Shown here piece by piece: positions 1-10,960 of a stretch of 64,000 nucleotides of DNA. Made by a program: the position numbers and the translations under genes. Source of the stretch: Haliclystus octoradiatus (taxonomy: Eukaryota; Cnidaria; Staurozoa; Stauromedusae; Haliclystidae); contig OU744447.1 of the NCBI GenBank assembly GCA_916610825.1, forward strand, positions 26,289,037-26,353,036, written 5' to 3'. Below the pieces are notes generated by a model that worked only from the letters and a program-made list of their open reading frames with translations, was not told where the DNA came from and made no database searches. How positions within the stretch are numbered: position 1 is the stretch's first letter; every line of letters starts with the position of its first letter.

Positions 1-2600
1 CATGCCGTGGAATATTTCTGAGCTCGATCAATCCTTCTGTGAATGCTGGCGTATCAAGAGCACCTTTTGGATTGATTTTGGTCATCAAACTTTTCATTGT
101 CTTCACTGCAGACTCATTCTGCACCAGACCATCAGATGTTTTATAACCTGCTCAGTTGTTGCTCCGTTTTTGCCACATTCAAAGGTGTCTTGCCATTTTG
201 AATATTTGTCTGTGATCCCGAGGTATTCTTTCCCAGAGAATTTGAAGAGGTCTGTAGCAATAGCTTCACCTGGTCTGCTTGGAAGATTGTCTTGGATGAG
301 TGTTTCTTTTTGTTGGCTTGTTGAATGTTCTTGGCATTGTGTGCATGATTTCACCATGGTTGTCACATCATTTGTCAAGTTAAGCCAGAATATACACTCC
401 TTTGCCCTTTTTAATGTGTAATCACGACCCATATGTGCTGCATGCAAGTCTTGCAATGTCTTTTGCTGGAGTGATTTTGAATTAACCAGTCTTTGGTGTT
501 AGTACAATATTAGGTTATCGATGACAGACATGTATGAGCGGGCTTGTCTGTATGGGGTAATCAAGGGGTTGTGCCATGAATCTTCGTTTGATGATTAGAT
601 TGCCTCCCTCAATGTTGTGTATGTAACATCTAGAGATCTAACATTTAGAATTGACTCTAGTGGCTTGTGATCTACTATCAGCGTGAAATGCGCTCCTTGG
701 ATGAGCAATTTACATTTCTTCATGGCCCATACAACAGCAAGTAGTTCAACTTCGGTTGCAGAATAACGTGATTCAGTCGGGCTGGCGAATCTAGATCCAC
801 ATTGCAGCAGTCTCCATGTTTGATCAGGTGCTTGTTGCCAAAGAGCGAAGCTGAGACCTTTTGATTGAGCTGCATCTGTCTCCAGCCTCAAATTTGCACC
901 TTGACAGAATTGTGCCAGTTTACAAGGGCAAGTGAGTGCTTTGATGACTGCTTCAAATGCCTTTTGTTGATGTCCTTCCCATGAAAAAGCTGTGTTGTGA
1001 GCTAGGAGTGCTCGTAGGGTTGCATTAAGTCTGCAAGTTCTGCTGTAAACGCTTCAAATTGCTGGACCAATCCGCAGAATGAGCGGACGTCATCTTTCGA
1101 AGGAAGCGCCAATTGGTGATGAATGTTGTCAATGGACGGGATTCTTCTGCCAGGGGCACTTGCCAATAACCGTGCCTTGCATCCAGAGTTGTGAAGAATT
1201 TCATTCCAGGGGGGATCTTTGCAGTTTCTTCTCTTGGTGTCTTGGGGCTGTAGCCTGGTCTTTTCACGAATGGGTTCAGTGATGTCAAGTCCACTGTGAT
1301 GCGTGGTTCTGATGAATTTTTCTTCGGTGTTACCACCATCAGATGCTGCCACACTGGTGTTTTGCCTATGAAGACATCCTCAATTATTCCTTTTTTGGAC
1401 AGTTGCTCCAGCTTTTCCTTTACTTGAGCTTCCCAATGGAGTGGTATGGTGTATGCTTTATGGCGTCTGACTGGTACTGCATCAGGGGTGAGATGGATGA
1501 CCATTGGCAGACCCTCCATTTGTCTTAGTGGGTCATCATCATTGATAGGAAAGACGTCTGGAAATTCGTTCATTAATGCTTCTGCTTCCTTGGACACCGA
1601 TGGTGCATTTGATTGTGTTGTGATCCTGTTTGTGGGGTCATCAATGATAGCTGGTTTGCTTCGTGTGGTAGTGGTACGTTTGGCCAGTTAGTGGGTAGAA
1701 GGCCCAATGAAATGCAGCCTTCCTTACTGGGAAGGGGATTGTTACGTCCTTTGACGATGTGGACAGCACATACATATTGGATTGGTCCTCTCTTAAGAGA
1801 TTGCAGCTTTGCCATAACTTGTCAATGAACTTCCGTCTGCTCCCACCAAGATGTCTGTGTCCTCTGTTAGTATCAATTTTGAATTTCCTCCCAAAGATGT
1901 TATGTCTTCTCCACTCACTGCGTTGCAGAATGCTCCAGGGTCTGGCAACCAAGAAAAGTCTGAGCTATGTCTGTGGAATTCTTGAAGATCCAATAGTGGA
2001 TTGCGGTTTCGTCTTATATAATTGCTTACCTGGGTGAGGATTCCTGTGACATCATCTTTTGTCTCATCGATGTCTAGCATGTCATTGTCCCACAAATGAA
2101 TCCATTCTTCGTGAAGTGGTGATCGAATAACCTGTTCACTACCCAACAATGAGCAATCTTTGTCTAGGCGGGTGAGGTCAGCAAATCCTTCAAAACTTTT
2201 TCTCCAGGTGCGATATGTTGCCAATGTGGTTTCTTCTGGGGATTTCCATATTTTTGGCGGTACGATTCAATGTTTTTGGCTGGTGTTCTTGTCCAATTGC
2301 GGCATTGAGGTTGGTGCTGCTTGTGGGAATTAATGGTGTATCTTGTTTCTCTGCTATGTGTTGGAGGGCTTCTTGTTGCTTTTGAAGTGTCAATGTGATT
2401 TGCTGCTGTTGCTGTATTGTGACTTGCTGCTGTGTTGCGAACTGCAATCTCATTTGTTGCTGTTCTTGTTGTTGACTAATAAGCATTGATATCAGCATTT
2501 CCATTCTTTGTGGTGTGCTGAGGGTGCTTTCAGTGCTTCTTGTGCCTCCAGGGGCCTGTGCCCCCGAGTTTGAGATTCGATGGGGTGGTGGGGCTGATAA
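1..2600 (-). mobile_element. Ty3/gypsy-type LTR retrotransposon remnant, cut by the window edge
   Basis: Fossil gypsy-family element read on the minus strand. From its 5' side (right) the parts are a Q-rich gag start (near 2190-2504), gag/protease-like sequence (about 1640-2220), reverse transcriptase (about 1025-1597, with motifs such as RITVDLTSLNPFVKRP and FFTTLDARHGYWQVPL), RNase H (595-891, IVDHKPLESIL) and the H2C2 and core part of integrase (about 103-456). The parts lie in several frames, so it is broken, with at least several breaks. No LTR was recognised on the right and the left end lies outside the window. Its protease and integrase wording resembles the younger gypsy element at 6061-9113, so both probably belong to one lineage (inference). 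Confidence 0.85.
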
Positions 2601-3639
2601 GATTAGGGAACACTGACATCGTCAGCTAGCATACCAGAGATTGTGTGCTCTGCATCAATAAATACATAAATACATTGTGATCAATTCAATCAAGCTATCA
2701 GGTCAAACCAGTCTGTGAACAATTATTTTACTGAATACTTATCAGGTCATAACTTTGTGGGCATATATTGCAGTGTGACATTCTTATAATGAAGTTACTT
2801 TACTGATTTTTCCGTACGCAAGCACAAATTTAATTGAAAAAATGGCAGTCAAACAAAGTTTTTCTTCAAATAAAGTTGGTTAATCGTGTGAATAGAGATA
2901 TGCTTCGGAACTGGACTATGGATTATGAGAGTATCCTATGGAAGGACCTGTAAGGGTCCTACCACGCAATTATATTACTGCTACTGGATCATTAACAAGT
3001 ATTGTATAGGACTTGACTGATTTAGTAATTTATCTTTCAGACAGAGTATTTGACACAAAGAAAATATCAGTTCAGCATAACAATAAACGACATATAATAC
3101 TTGATTTCCCTAAAGACTAAAGTAAACACCAACTCTTAGTTACAAGTATATATATGAATATTTATTACTTTAATGTTATCTAAACAGTCTGTCTCTTGCA
3201 ACTTACATCTGGCAAAGAAAATATATTACAAAGGGTTATGCACATGTATTAAACTTTATATGATGCGTCTTAAACATGAAATTTACTTAATTAAACAATA
3301 GCTTTCTAGTTATAGATTTTGACATAACACATTTTAAAATAATGAAAATTGAATAATGACAGTGTCATAAATTCATATATGATGAGCAAGAAGAATTAAA
3401 GATAGTAGAAGAACTACTTGCTAGGCTTGTGAAGTCATTTCTAGTATGGCTCTCAATCGCATGTTGCATAATAGTCTAGATTAAAAGTCAAGCTCCCAGA
3501 TGTAACATCTTCCTTTTTTGACATTAATATGAAGATGTGTAGCAATTATGAATAATATTTAACTCTATTCTGAAGAACTTTGATTTTTAAAACATAACAT
3601 GATAAAATATGTAAAACTATTATCAAGTTCTATCATTGG
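2601..3639. other. Non-coding AT-rich stretch
   Basis: No gene, RNA or clear terminal repeat was recognised. It may hold decayed LTR or leader sequence of the gypsy remnants on either side, but this could not be shown by eye. Confidence 0.4.
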
Positions 3640-3960
3640 GCATGTATGATATGATACCTATCTGTCTGATTCTCTTTATCAGCTGCTTCATCATCAATCT
3701 GTTCTGATGGTACAGCTTTCAATTGGATCCAATTTCGACGATTAAACTTCAAGTCCGCTGATTTTATAATGCAAGAGTGGCCGGTCAACATTATGCCTTA
3801 CCACTGTATGTAAATTACACCATTTAGTATATTTACCACATCTAACTCGAACGTGATCGTCAATTTTCAATACCAATAATGCACAGGTTCCATCATATCT
3901 CCTATTGAAGTCAGTTTGATCATTTAGTTTTTTCCTTTTGTCATAGATTGTCATTGCTTT
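3640..3960 (-). mobile_element. Gypsy integrase C-terminal remnant
   Basis: Minus-strand peptide with the pattern LKIDDHVRVRCGKYTKW ... FNRRNWIQL. This resembles the C-terminal end of gypsy integrases, where a short beta-rich module ends in an RRNRRxL-like stretch; compare the end of the 6308-8791 frame (RLKWRNRRFLRPY). It is a small fossil fragment that probably marks the 3' end of another decayed gypsy element. No flanking LTR was found. Confidence 0.5.
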
Positions 3961-4239
3961 TGTTGTCAGATGTTTTGGCTTTAGCAGTTTCGTTAATGTT
4001 GGTATCTATGTTTGTAGATGTCTACGTATTAATGCGACGGAAGGACTGACCCCAGTTGTAGAATGTGGTGTTGAGTTTTATGTTAAGAGAACCATTTTGA
4101 CATTATCTGAGATAAAATTTTCTTTGCAGTTGAAACTGCCCATTTCGCTTCCCTCGTTTTTCTTACCAGCTATAGGTTTACCCAATGTAACACCCTTTAT
4201 ATTTACTTTTCATTAATATTCAATGTTTTAATATTTGGC

Positions 4240-4808
4240 GACCAACTTTGATGCTTAAAGGTCCAAAATCGGAGCAACAGAAGGCTACTACTCTACAAAA
4301 TTGGAGCAACAACCGAAAATGCTCTGTCAGCAAAGGAGTTGGTGTAATAATTCTTGCTGCCGTATTTTGAACGCATTGTAAATTTTCAATTAAGCATTCA
4401 TTTAGACCATACTATAAAGAGTTACAGTTGTCTAATTTTTATGTAACAAATGCATGTATCAATATTTTTGTGGTAGTGATGTCAAGGTATTTTCAAATTT
4501 TGGAAATTCGTTGAAGATGAAAGAATGAAGATTTGCATACTTTATTAATATGTTCAGTCATCAATAGCTGTTGATCAATTATAATACCAATATTGCGTGC
4601 TGATGTTGTTGGGCTGATACACTCACCAGTAAAATTAATAGAAATTGGTCTAGGAGGATGACTAAAACGTGAATGTATATGAATTAGCTCAGTCTTTGTT
4701 TTATTTAATTTTAATTTGTTGACCGACATCCAGTTATCAATTTTAGCATATATAGAAAGGCGCGTTGTGTTTTCTTAAAGTATCACCAATTGGTGCTGTG
4801 TACAAAAG
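4240..4808 (-). mobile_element. LINE (CR1/L2-like) 3' part, RT C-terminal region
   Basis: Minus-strand non-LTR retrotransposon sequence. It reads LYTAPIGDTLRKHNAP, then DNWMSVNKLKLNKTKTELI (near 4660-4740), then ISINFTGECISPTTSARNIG, and lower down a degraded stretch of the VQNTAARIITPTPLLTEHF type (around 4280-4390). These are typical RT-thumb and C-terminal motifs of CR1/L2-like elements. The FADDTQL catalytic stretch expected between the first two motifs is absent, so there is an internal deletion, and there are frame changes near the 3' end. The copia element at 4809-9624 splits it from its 5' half at 9625-10960. Confidence 0.75.
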
Positions 4809-4923
4809 TGTTAAACTTCAGTAGAGTGATTAGCGAGAACAAACAATGCAGCACGTCTGATCTCCTTCAGGTACACCGAGGAACTAACTATATTTAACAG
4901 ATGACAGATTTTATTATTCTACG
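4809..4923 (-). repeat. Copia LTR, left copy (3' LTR)
   Basis: Matches 9510-9624 over its length with about a dozen substitutions by eye. It shares the core AGTAGAGTGATTAGCGAGAA. Confidence 0.75.
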
Positions 4924-5390
4924 TTTACAATACAAAATTACATTTCCTTTATATAACAAATACCAATTGTTCTATTTAACTATATCTCAGTATTATCATT
5001 AATTCCTAACACTCTTTCTCAATTGTATTTCTATATACTACATATACATTGTACATTTACAATCTAATCTATTTCACACTATTAACTTTTGGTCCTTTCT
5101 CAAATTTAACAATTCTTTTATTTAAAGAATAATCAACTATAAACTACTTAATTAAACGCTTGTTTAAATATCCATACAGTGTTCTATTAACTCATCATAT
5201 TGCATCATATTTTTGTCTCTCCCTTTCTCTTTTTAATCTACATGCCATATAATAATAACCATTCTCCCTTGATATTATACATGAACTGTTATCAAACAAT
5301 ACTTACATAGCTATTCATTCATTGATTTAACAGATATTAAATTACACTCTAATCCAGGGACATATAATACGTTTGTTAATTTTACCTTTT
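4924..5390. other. AT-rich interior of the copia fossil
   Basis: No coding similarity was recognised. It lies between the 3' LTR and the protease-like sequence. Confidence 0.4.
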
Positions 5391-6055
5391 CAATACCACA
5401 CTGGTACTTTAGTTACAAGAAAAACAGTCCCTTTGCCTTTGACATCTAAAGCATAATTGTTACCCAATCTAACTTTTTGATTATCTTTAATTTCATAATA
5501 ATCATTTATTAAATCTTTCTTTCCAGTCATATAAGCTGTAGCCCCTGAGTCGATTATCCATGGCTGTTTACTTCCTGGAATTTGGCGTTAATTTTTGTGC
5601 AACCAGAGCTACGTGGTCTCCCTCACATATTTGAGCCTCATCCTCTGAATTCTCTGAGCTACTGAATTGATTTGTTCTACTTGCATTGTTGCATTATCTT
5701 GCCCAATGTCGTTTCTTTCTGCAATTGTGACATCTTCCTGGTCTAAATTGCAGATTACCCTTGTACGTGTTTCTACTTGAAGTCTTACGTTGTTTCGATA
5801 TAAATGCTTCCTGTTCTTTATCAATTGAAACAAAGTCTGTTGAATCCTTCCTTTTTTGTTCTTCCTGTAACAGCCTAGCTGTCACGAATTCCCAATTTAA
5901 ATCATCAGGCTTTAAAGTATCTATTGTCGTAATTAAATTGTTGTACGTTTTTTGTAAACTTGCCAATAGTCTTGACTTTATTAATGTGTTCTTGCATTGA
6001 GTTTCCTTCATTCATTATAGTTCTATACAACTTCTTCTTCAGCAATATTTTATTA
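5391..6055 (-). pseudogene. Copia gag C-terminus and protease, fossil
   Basis: Copia gag sequence (NTLIKSRLLASLQKTYNNLI, DDLNWEFVTARLLQEEQ), a CCHC-like knuckle (CHNCRKKRHWAR) and an aspartic protease core (PWIIDSGATAYMTG) with RLGNNYALDVKGKGTVFL after it. Broken. It belongs to the copia element whose gag start lies at 9119-9480 on the other side of the nested gypsy element. Confidence 0.75.
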
Positions 6056-6060
6056 GCTAG
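6056..6060. repeat. Target-site duplication GCTAG, left copy
   Basis: GCTAG directly precedes the TG of the left gypsy LTR and recurs at 9114-9118 directly after the CA of the right LTR. Confidence 0.85.
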
Positions 6061-6265
6061 TGTAAGATTGTATTATAGAGTTTTAAGGACGAAATAAGAC
6101 AAACGACCAAACATCAAGATAACTTGTGTAACTCTGTTTTATTAATCATATACGTGTTAGTTTTACAACGCTGTGCAATACACTCCGGTGTGCCTAATTT
6201 ACAACTAAGTGTGATTAGTTTAATGACGTTGTAAATATTAGTATTATTAATTATTATATACTACA
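6061..6265 (-). repeat. Gypsy LTR, left copy (3' LTR)
   Basis: 205 bp, bounded TG...CA and identical by eye to 8909-9113. Confidence 0.9.
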
Positions 6266-6307
6266 TGCCTCCCCTCGGAGACATAAGTTCAATACCTTTT
6301 TTCGTCT

Positions 6308-8791
6308 TTATGGCTGATACCAATTCGGAGTACGACGGATACGGGTTGAACTTTGTTGTTGACCTTTGTCTTTATCTTTGTCTTGGTCTTTGCCTTGGTC
6401 TATGCCTTGGGCGGGGTCTTGCTGGTAGGGGCGGAGAAATCGTCGGTTTCGCCACTTGAGGCGGTTTGTTTCTGTCTTTACTAGATAGCTGTGTCGACCT
6501 TCATATGCTTCAATTATGCTGGCAACGGTGTCCCACTGTTGTGTTTTCGGATTTTGTACCAATACTACTGTACCAGGTAATAAATCTTCTAAGGGTTTGG
6601 AATGTTGGTCCTTGTAGGCCTTTGCCTTCTGCCGGAGAGTGATAGCTTTCTTATCAGCAGCGTTGATTTCTTCTCTTATATCTTTACAAAATATTGCGGG
6701 TCCAACTGGCAGGCGTGTTCGAGTTGGGCGTCCAAAGAGACGTTGTGCTGGCGATATTCCATCCTTTTTGGGGGTGTTTCTATACTCTAATAGACCTTCC
6801 AAAAATTCCTTTGTATTAATATTTCCTTTAGGCGGGGTTTTCTTTACTAAAGTCTTCATAGATTTAATTCCTGCTTCAGCAAATCCATTACTTTGGTGGT
6901 TGTATGGGGACGAGGGATCATGCTTTATACCCCACACTTGACAAAATTTTTTGAAGTCTTGTGACTTGAACTGTGGGCCACCATCAGATTCTAGGTTGAC
7001 TGCAATGCCAAGTTTAGCGCTCCATTGAGTTATGCGTTCTACGACATCGTCAGTATTGCTTCCTCCTCTACCAAGGTCATATACTTCTGGCCATCCAGAA
7101 AGACGATCAACAATCACCAGATATTCTTTACCAGCATGACTGAAGAGGTCCATGGCTATAGCTTGACCAGGCCAGGTAGGTGCGTCTGCTTGACTGATGG
7201 GCTCTAGTGGCTGACTAGGTTGATTTAGTTGGTCCTGACTTGAATCTTTCGAAGTGGACACTATGTGGGTTGCTTTAGGAATGCTTGGGGGTCCCAGGGA
7301 TAATGTTTGTAACGGGACCTTGGGCCATTCTTTAGGAATCAATTTGAGAGCAATACAACCTGCTCTGCTCAATAAAGGATGGGTTACTTCATTCAAAATG
7401 TGTACTTTGGCCTTGTACCTATGAGTTTCACGAAATATTTCCATAATAACATACCCATGCGACTCTAGAGGGGAACCATTTGGTCCCACTAAATGTTCAT
7501 TTTCAGGCTTAAAGTCAACATCATTAGCCCCCATTAATTGGTGAAGATCTTGGAGTCCCATTGCGTCACATCCTGCCCCAGTATCAGCTAGCCAATTTAT
7601 TTGCTTGCTGTGATTTCTATGGGTGGTTTGCAGTGCAATCAAATTTTCCTGGTGGCTACTTATGTGAGAAATTTCAATACAGTTTTGCGATACTTGTGAT
7701 TTTGTAAAGCAAAACTTCTGCAAATGACCCTTTTTCTTGCATTTGTGACACTCTAAATTGATGGCAGGGCAATCTCCTTTTTCATGTTTGGTTCCACATC
7801 GGCCACATGCGTCATTTGCCGTGTTTTTCGCGCCAGTATTTTTCGCGGCTTGAAACTGTTTCGGTTGTTTTTGAAACTTCTGTTTTTTGTAGGCGGACAT
7901 CGCTCTGTTGGCGTTCACGCTTTTTTCTGTTAATTGATCATCAACATTACGACTTGCCTCGTAATTTTGGCAAATGTCTAAAGTAGCTTTTAAACTTAAT
8001 TTTTCAAGCGGTGTTTCGAGTACCCTTTGTCTCATTCCTGAGTCCATTAGGCCTGATATGACACGGTCCCTTAATCGTTCTTCACGATGAATTGCATGGT
8101 TTGGACAATCCTCGGTGGAATATCCACAGTCTTCATCAATTTCCCTCAGTGCGGCGTAATAATTGTTAACGCTTTCCCCCTGTTGTTGATCACGTTGAAT
8201 AAAAACGCGTCGGTCTACAAGTGGGTGGCGATGAATTCGCAGATAATCTTTTAATCCCTTAATAATTTCAGCAATGTCATCAGTATCTTCTATTTTGATA
8301 ATTCCTTGGGTCCACATTTTTGTCCACTCTTCGTTGAGTGTTGATCTTAATAAACCTCGACGTGCGTTTAAATCACATTCTTGATGTAGTCTCGTAGCAG
8401 CAGCGTAATCATTAAATCTGATTTCCCAGTCACGAAAATCTATCAATTTCATGCCTTCAGGACTTTTAAGTTTCGGCATTGATATACGTTTGGCTGTTTG
8501 AAGATTTGCTGGTGAATTAGAAGAGCCTTGATGGACATTCGAAGTTGAAGTGCCCATATTCATAGTCTTGAAAGCATTAGTAAGTGACTCACCCTGTGAC
8601 TTCATTGCTTCCGCCAACGCCTTTTGCATTTCTTGCTGTTGAGCCATCATTACTTCTTGCATTTTTGTTTGCTGGTCAGTAACCGATTGTAAGATTAACA
8701 GCATTGGATCTTTCGAGGAATTAGCTAGTTCTTGTCTGAGTTGAACTACTTCTGCTTCCAAATCCGCTTTCGTTGGGTTCTTATTAGCCAT
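6308..8791 (-). CDS. Gag-protease-integrase polyprotein without RT (LTR element)
   Basis: Minus-strand frame of 827 aa starting at the ATG ending at 8791 (MANKNPTKADLEAEV). Residues about 1-80 are Q-rich coiled coil. About 110-300 are a gag capsid-like region (FRDWEIRFNDYAAATRLHQE, ETPLEKLSLKATLDICQNYE). A CCHC pair lies at about 330-365 (CGRCGTKHEKGDC, CHKCKKKGHLQKFC). An aspartic protease core LADTGAGCDAMG is at about 402. Integrase core follows from about 540 (AMDLFSHAGKEYLVIVDRLS; ESDGGPQF; SPYNHQSNGFAE), and a C-terminal module lies near 770-800 (WRNRRFLRPY). No RT/RNase H domain is present between protease and integrase. Such an arrangement would act with a partner's RT. It is a virus-like element gene, not a host gene. 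Confidence 0.85.
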   Translation of the reverse strand: MANKNPTKADLEAEVVQLRQELANSSKDPMLLILQSVTDQQTKMQEVMMAQQQEMQKALAEAMKSQGESLTNAFKTMNMGTSTSNVHQGSSNSPANLQTAKRISMPKLKSPEGMKLIDFRDWEIRFNDYAAATRLHQECDLNARRGLLRSTLNEEWTKMWTQGIIKIEDTDDIAEIIKGLKDYLRIHRHPLVDRRVFIQRDQQQGESVNNYYAALREIDEDCGYSTEDCPNHAIHREERLRDRVISGLMDSGMRQRVLETPLEKLSLKATLDICQNYEASRNVDDQLTEKSVNANRAMSAYKKQKFQKQPKQFQAAKNTGAKNTANDACGRCGTKHEKGDCPAINLECHKCKKKGHLQKFCFTKSQVSQNCIEISHISSHQENLIALQTTHRNHSKQINWLADTGAGCDAMGLQDLHQLMGANDVDFKPENEHLVGPNGSPLESHGYVIMEIFRETHRYKAKVHILNEVTHPLLSRAGCIALKLIPKEWPKVPLQTLSLGPPSIPKATHIVSTSKDSSQDQLNQPSQPLEPISQADAPTWPGQAIAMDLFSHAGKEYLVIVDRLSGWPEVYDLGRGGSNTDDVVERITQWSAKLGIAVNLESDGGPQFKSQDFKKFCQVWGIKHDPSSPYNHQSNGFAEAGIKSMKTLVKKTPPKGNINTKEFLEGLLEYRNTPKKDGISPAQRLFGRPTRTRLPVGPAIFCKDIREEINAADKKAITLRQKAKAYKDQHSKPLEDLLPGTVVLVQNPKTQQWDTVASIIEAYEGRHSYLVKTETNRLKWRNRRFLRPYQQDPAQGIDQGKDQDKDKDKGQQQSSTRIRRTPNWYQP

Positions 8792-8908
8792 AATAAACCA
8801 CGAAATAAATACTGAGTTTTCGCTGGATTATAACCATGTAAGTCCGTTGAACATTAATAACAATGATTCAATAAATAACTTTATCTATTGAACTTTATAA
8901 CTGCGCCA

Positions 8909-9113
8909 TGTAAGATTGTATTATAGAGTTTTAAGGACGAAATAAGACAAACGACCAAACATCAAGATAACTTGTGTAACTCTGTTTTATTAATCATATA
9001 CGTGTTAGTTTTACAACGCTGTGCAATACACTCCGGTGTGCCTAATTTACAACTAAGTGTGATTAGTTTAATGACGTTGTAAATATTAGTATTATTAATT
9101 ATTATATACTACA
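8909..9113 (-). repeat. Gypsy LTR, right copy (5' LTR)
   Basis: Identical by eye to 6061-6265 and followed by the target duplication GCTAG at 9114-9118. Confidence 0.9.
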
Positions 9114-9118
9114 GCTAG

Positions 9119-9480
9119 GTTTTTCTTTTCAAAGACACTCGTCAGTTTATCCCATACTTCAGTTGGTGTCTTTGCACTCCTAACATGGACCAATTGTTCC
9201 TTCTCAACCGATAGACATAATATTGCCATAGCTTTATGCTGTCTTGACTTATAAGACTTTTTCTCTGCGTTTGTAGCTGCCTCTGTGAGTTCCTCTTCTT
9301 CATCATCCCCATAGACTTTTAGCTTTTAATGTCATATCTGTAATAAATTTCCAATTATTTAAATTCTCACCGTTAAATTTCTCAACTTTGTAAAACTCTT
9401 CATTCGATACCATCATGACTTTAAATGTACCTTTCACTCTTTGTATTATAACTTTCTTATAGTATTACTGAATTATGCGT
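9119..9480 (-). pseudogene. Copia gag N-terminal part, fossil
   Basis: Minus-strand copia gag sequence (VEKFNGENLNNWKFITDMTL, AMAILCLSVEKEQLVHVRSA, TPTEVWDKLTSVFEKKNLA). It lies between the copia 5' LTR/primer site and the nested gypsy insertion. Broken. Confidence 0.7.
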
Positions 9481-9509
9481 GTAGATATAGACAATCTGGG
9501 CTCATAACC

Positions 9510-9624
9510 TGTTAAACGTCAGTAGAGTGATTAGCGAGAACAAACAATACAACACGTCTGATCTCCTTCACGTACACCGACGAATTAACCATATTTAACA
9601 GATGAAAGATTTTATTATTCTACA
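9510..9624 (-). repeat. Copia LTR, right copy (5' LTR)
   Basis: Pairs with 4809-4923. The half-tRNA(iMet)-type primer site (9496-9509) abuts it on the left, which sets the element's minus orientation. Confidence 0.75.
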
Positions 9625-10960
9625 ATAAGGTCTAACAAAAGGAGAATTACAGAACCATGATTGTCAAGAGTACATAAAATATCATTTTGGACACAAAGTA
9701 GTGCTGTTTCTGTACTATGATGTTCTTTGTATGCAGATTGAAATAGCTCATTTAGGTTGTTATTATTTAAGTATTCTTTCAGCTGTGAAGCAACCGTCTT
9801 TTCCAAACACTTTGATACATGAGTCAAGTTAGAGATAGGTCGATAGTTCTTGAATTCTTCAAAATCCAAAGATTGCAACTTAAATGCAGGCGTAAGAGCA
9901 CCAACCTTCATGGATGCAGGAACAGTTGACAATGTTAAAGACAAGTTCACAAGTCTGTTGATCGCTGGTAGGAGAGTTTCAAAACACTTTTTCAATACCA
10001 CAGACAGCTGATATGGGCTCAAGTATACAAGACTTTGAGCTAGAATTACCGATGAGGATTGCAAGGTCATCTTCTGATATTGTTTGGAAGGATACAAATT
10101 CAGATCGAGAAATAGTCGATGTCGTTATATTGACTTGAATGCTGTTGGTAATTATTAGTAGATTTTTTCTGATATTGGATATCTTATCAGAGAAATACTT
10201 AGAGAAAGTGTTCACAAGTAACTCAGGATAGTGGTGGATCAAGTGGTGTGAATCTACGAGCAGGCTTTGTGCATGGCATGTTAGAAACACTATTGAATAA
10301 CTTCTTTTGATTGTGATAAATTTTCACTAATAATTGATGAATAATACTTCATTTTAGCTGTAGATATGACATGTTACTAATAAGAAGACATTGGTTAGTG
10401 TATAAAGTTTTATCAATATTGTGCTGAGTGCGTCACCAGCGACGTTCCAGCTTACGACGGATAGACTTCTCAGTTGCAATAAAGGGCCAAAACGATCAGA
10501 ATTAACAGTATCGTGGACAGAGAAATCAGAAGCAAATTGTTCATCTGTTCTAGTTATCATTAGATCTAATGTATCCCATTACTATGAGTAGAAACGTCGA
10601 TTTATTGAAATAAATTAAAGAAATACAATAAATCTTTGAAATTGATTGGAAAAGAATCTAATTGATTATCGGAATAGATGCTAAAATCATCAGTAATAAG
10701 CAAACATCCAGATGAAATAGTTGAAGATTCTAAAAATATTGCAAACTCTTCTAGAAATGTAAATGTAACAAACAATTTGTAGAAGAAGGAGGAGGTCGAT
10801 AAATAATATTGATTTGAATGTTAACTTTCCAAGGACAAGGTATGTTAAATTCGATCATCTCAAATGAGGTAAAAACTGTAACAGGTAGCTGTTTCAGTGC
10901 TAGGGATTTCTTGCTGAGTCCAACACCCCACCTCTTTTGGTATTTCTAGCAATACAAGCC
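9625..10960 (-). mobile_element. LINE (CR1/L2-like) middle: endonuclease C-term and RT N-term
   Basis: Minus-strand sequence continuing the LINE at 4240-4808. From right to left there is endonuclease-type sequence (INIIYRPPPSS near 10800-10830), the endonuclease end LMITRTDEQFASDFSVHDTV (about 10500-10560), and RT N-terminal motifs near 9640-9920: GALTPAFKLQSLDFEEFKNY, RPISNLTHVSKCLEKTVA, LNELFQSAYKEHHSTETALL. Several frame changes show it is a dead copy. The palm region expected after ILLLLDL is missing at the copia junction, so LINE sequence was lost there as well as interrupted. Confidence 0.8.

Larger units (their letters stand above)
6061..9113 (-). mobile_element. Young short gypsy-type LTR retrotransposon with Gag-PR-IN frame
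   Basis: Complete-looking 3053-bp insertion. It has 205-bp LTRs at 6061-6265 and 8909-9113 (TGTAAGATTG...TACTACA) that are identical by eye, and a GCTAG target duplication. A primer-binding site next to the 5' (right) LTR reads TGGCGCAG on the minus strand. A purine tract (GAGGGGAGGCA) sits next to the 3' LTR at about 6266-6276. One long frame (6308-8791) holds gag, CCHC, protease and integrase parts; no reverse transcriptase or RNase H part is seen. The identical LTRs imply a very recent insertion. With no RT it is best read as a non-autonomous element moved by a partner's RT (inference). It sits inside the gag of the copia fossil. Confidence 0.9.
4809..9624 (-). mobile_element. Copia-type LTR retrotransposon fossil, inserted in the LINE
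   Basis: Fossil copia element bounded by two roughly 115-bp LTRs (4809-4923 and 9510-9624) that begin TGTTAAAC and end TTCTAC(A). Reading on the minus strand, a primer-binding site next to the right (5') LTR reads GGTTATGAGCCCAG (9496-9509), the internal initiator-tRNA(Met) half typical of copia. Gag (9119-9480 and 5640-6055) and protease (about 5400-5580) follow. No integrase or RT part was seen. The LTRs differ at roughly a tenth of positions by eye, so it is old, and it is broken. The flanks ATAAG/AAAAG may be a decayed 5-bp target duplication. A younger gypsy element (6061-9113) sits inside its gag. Confidence 0.8.
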
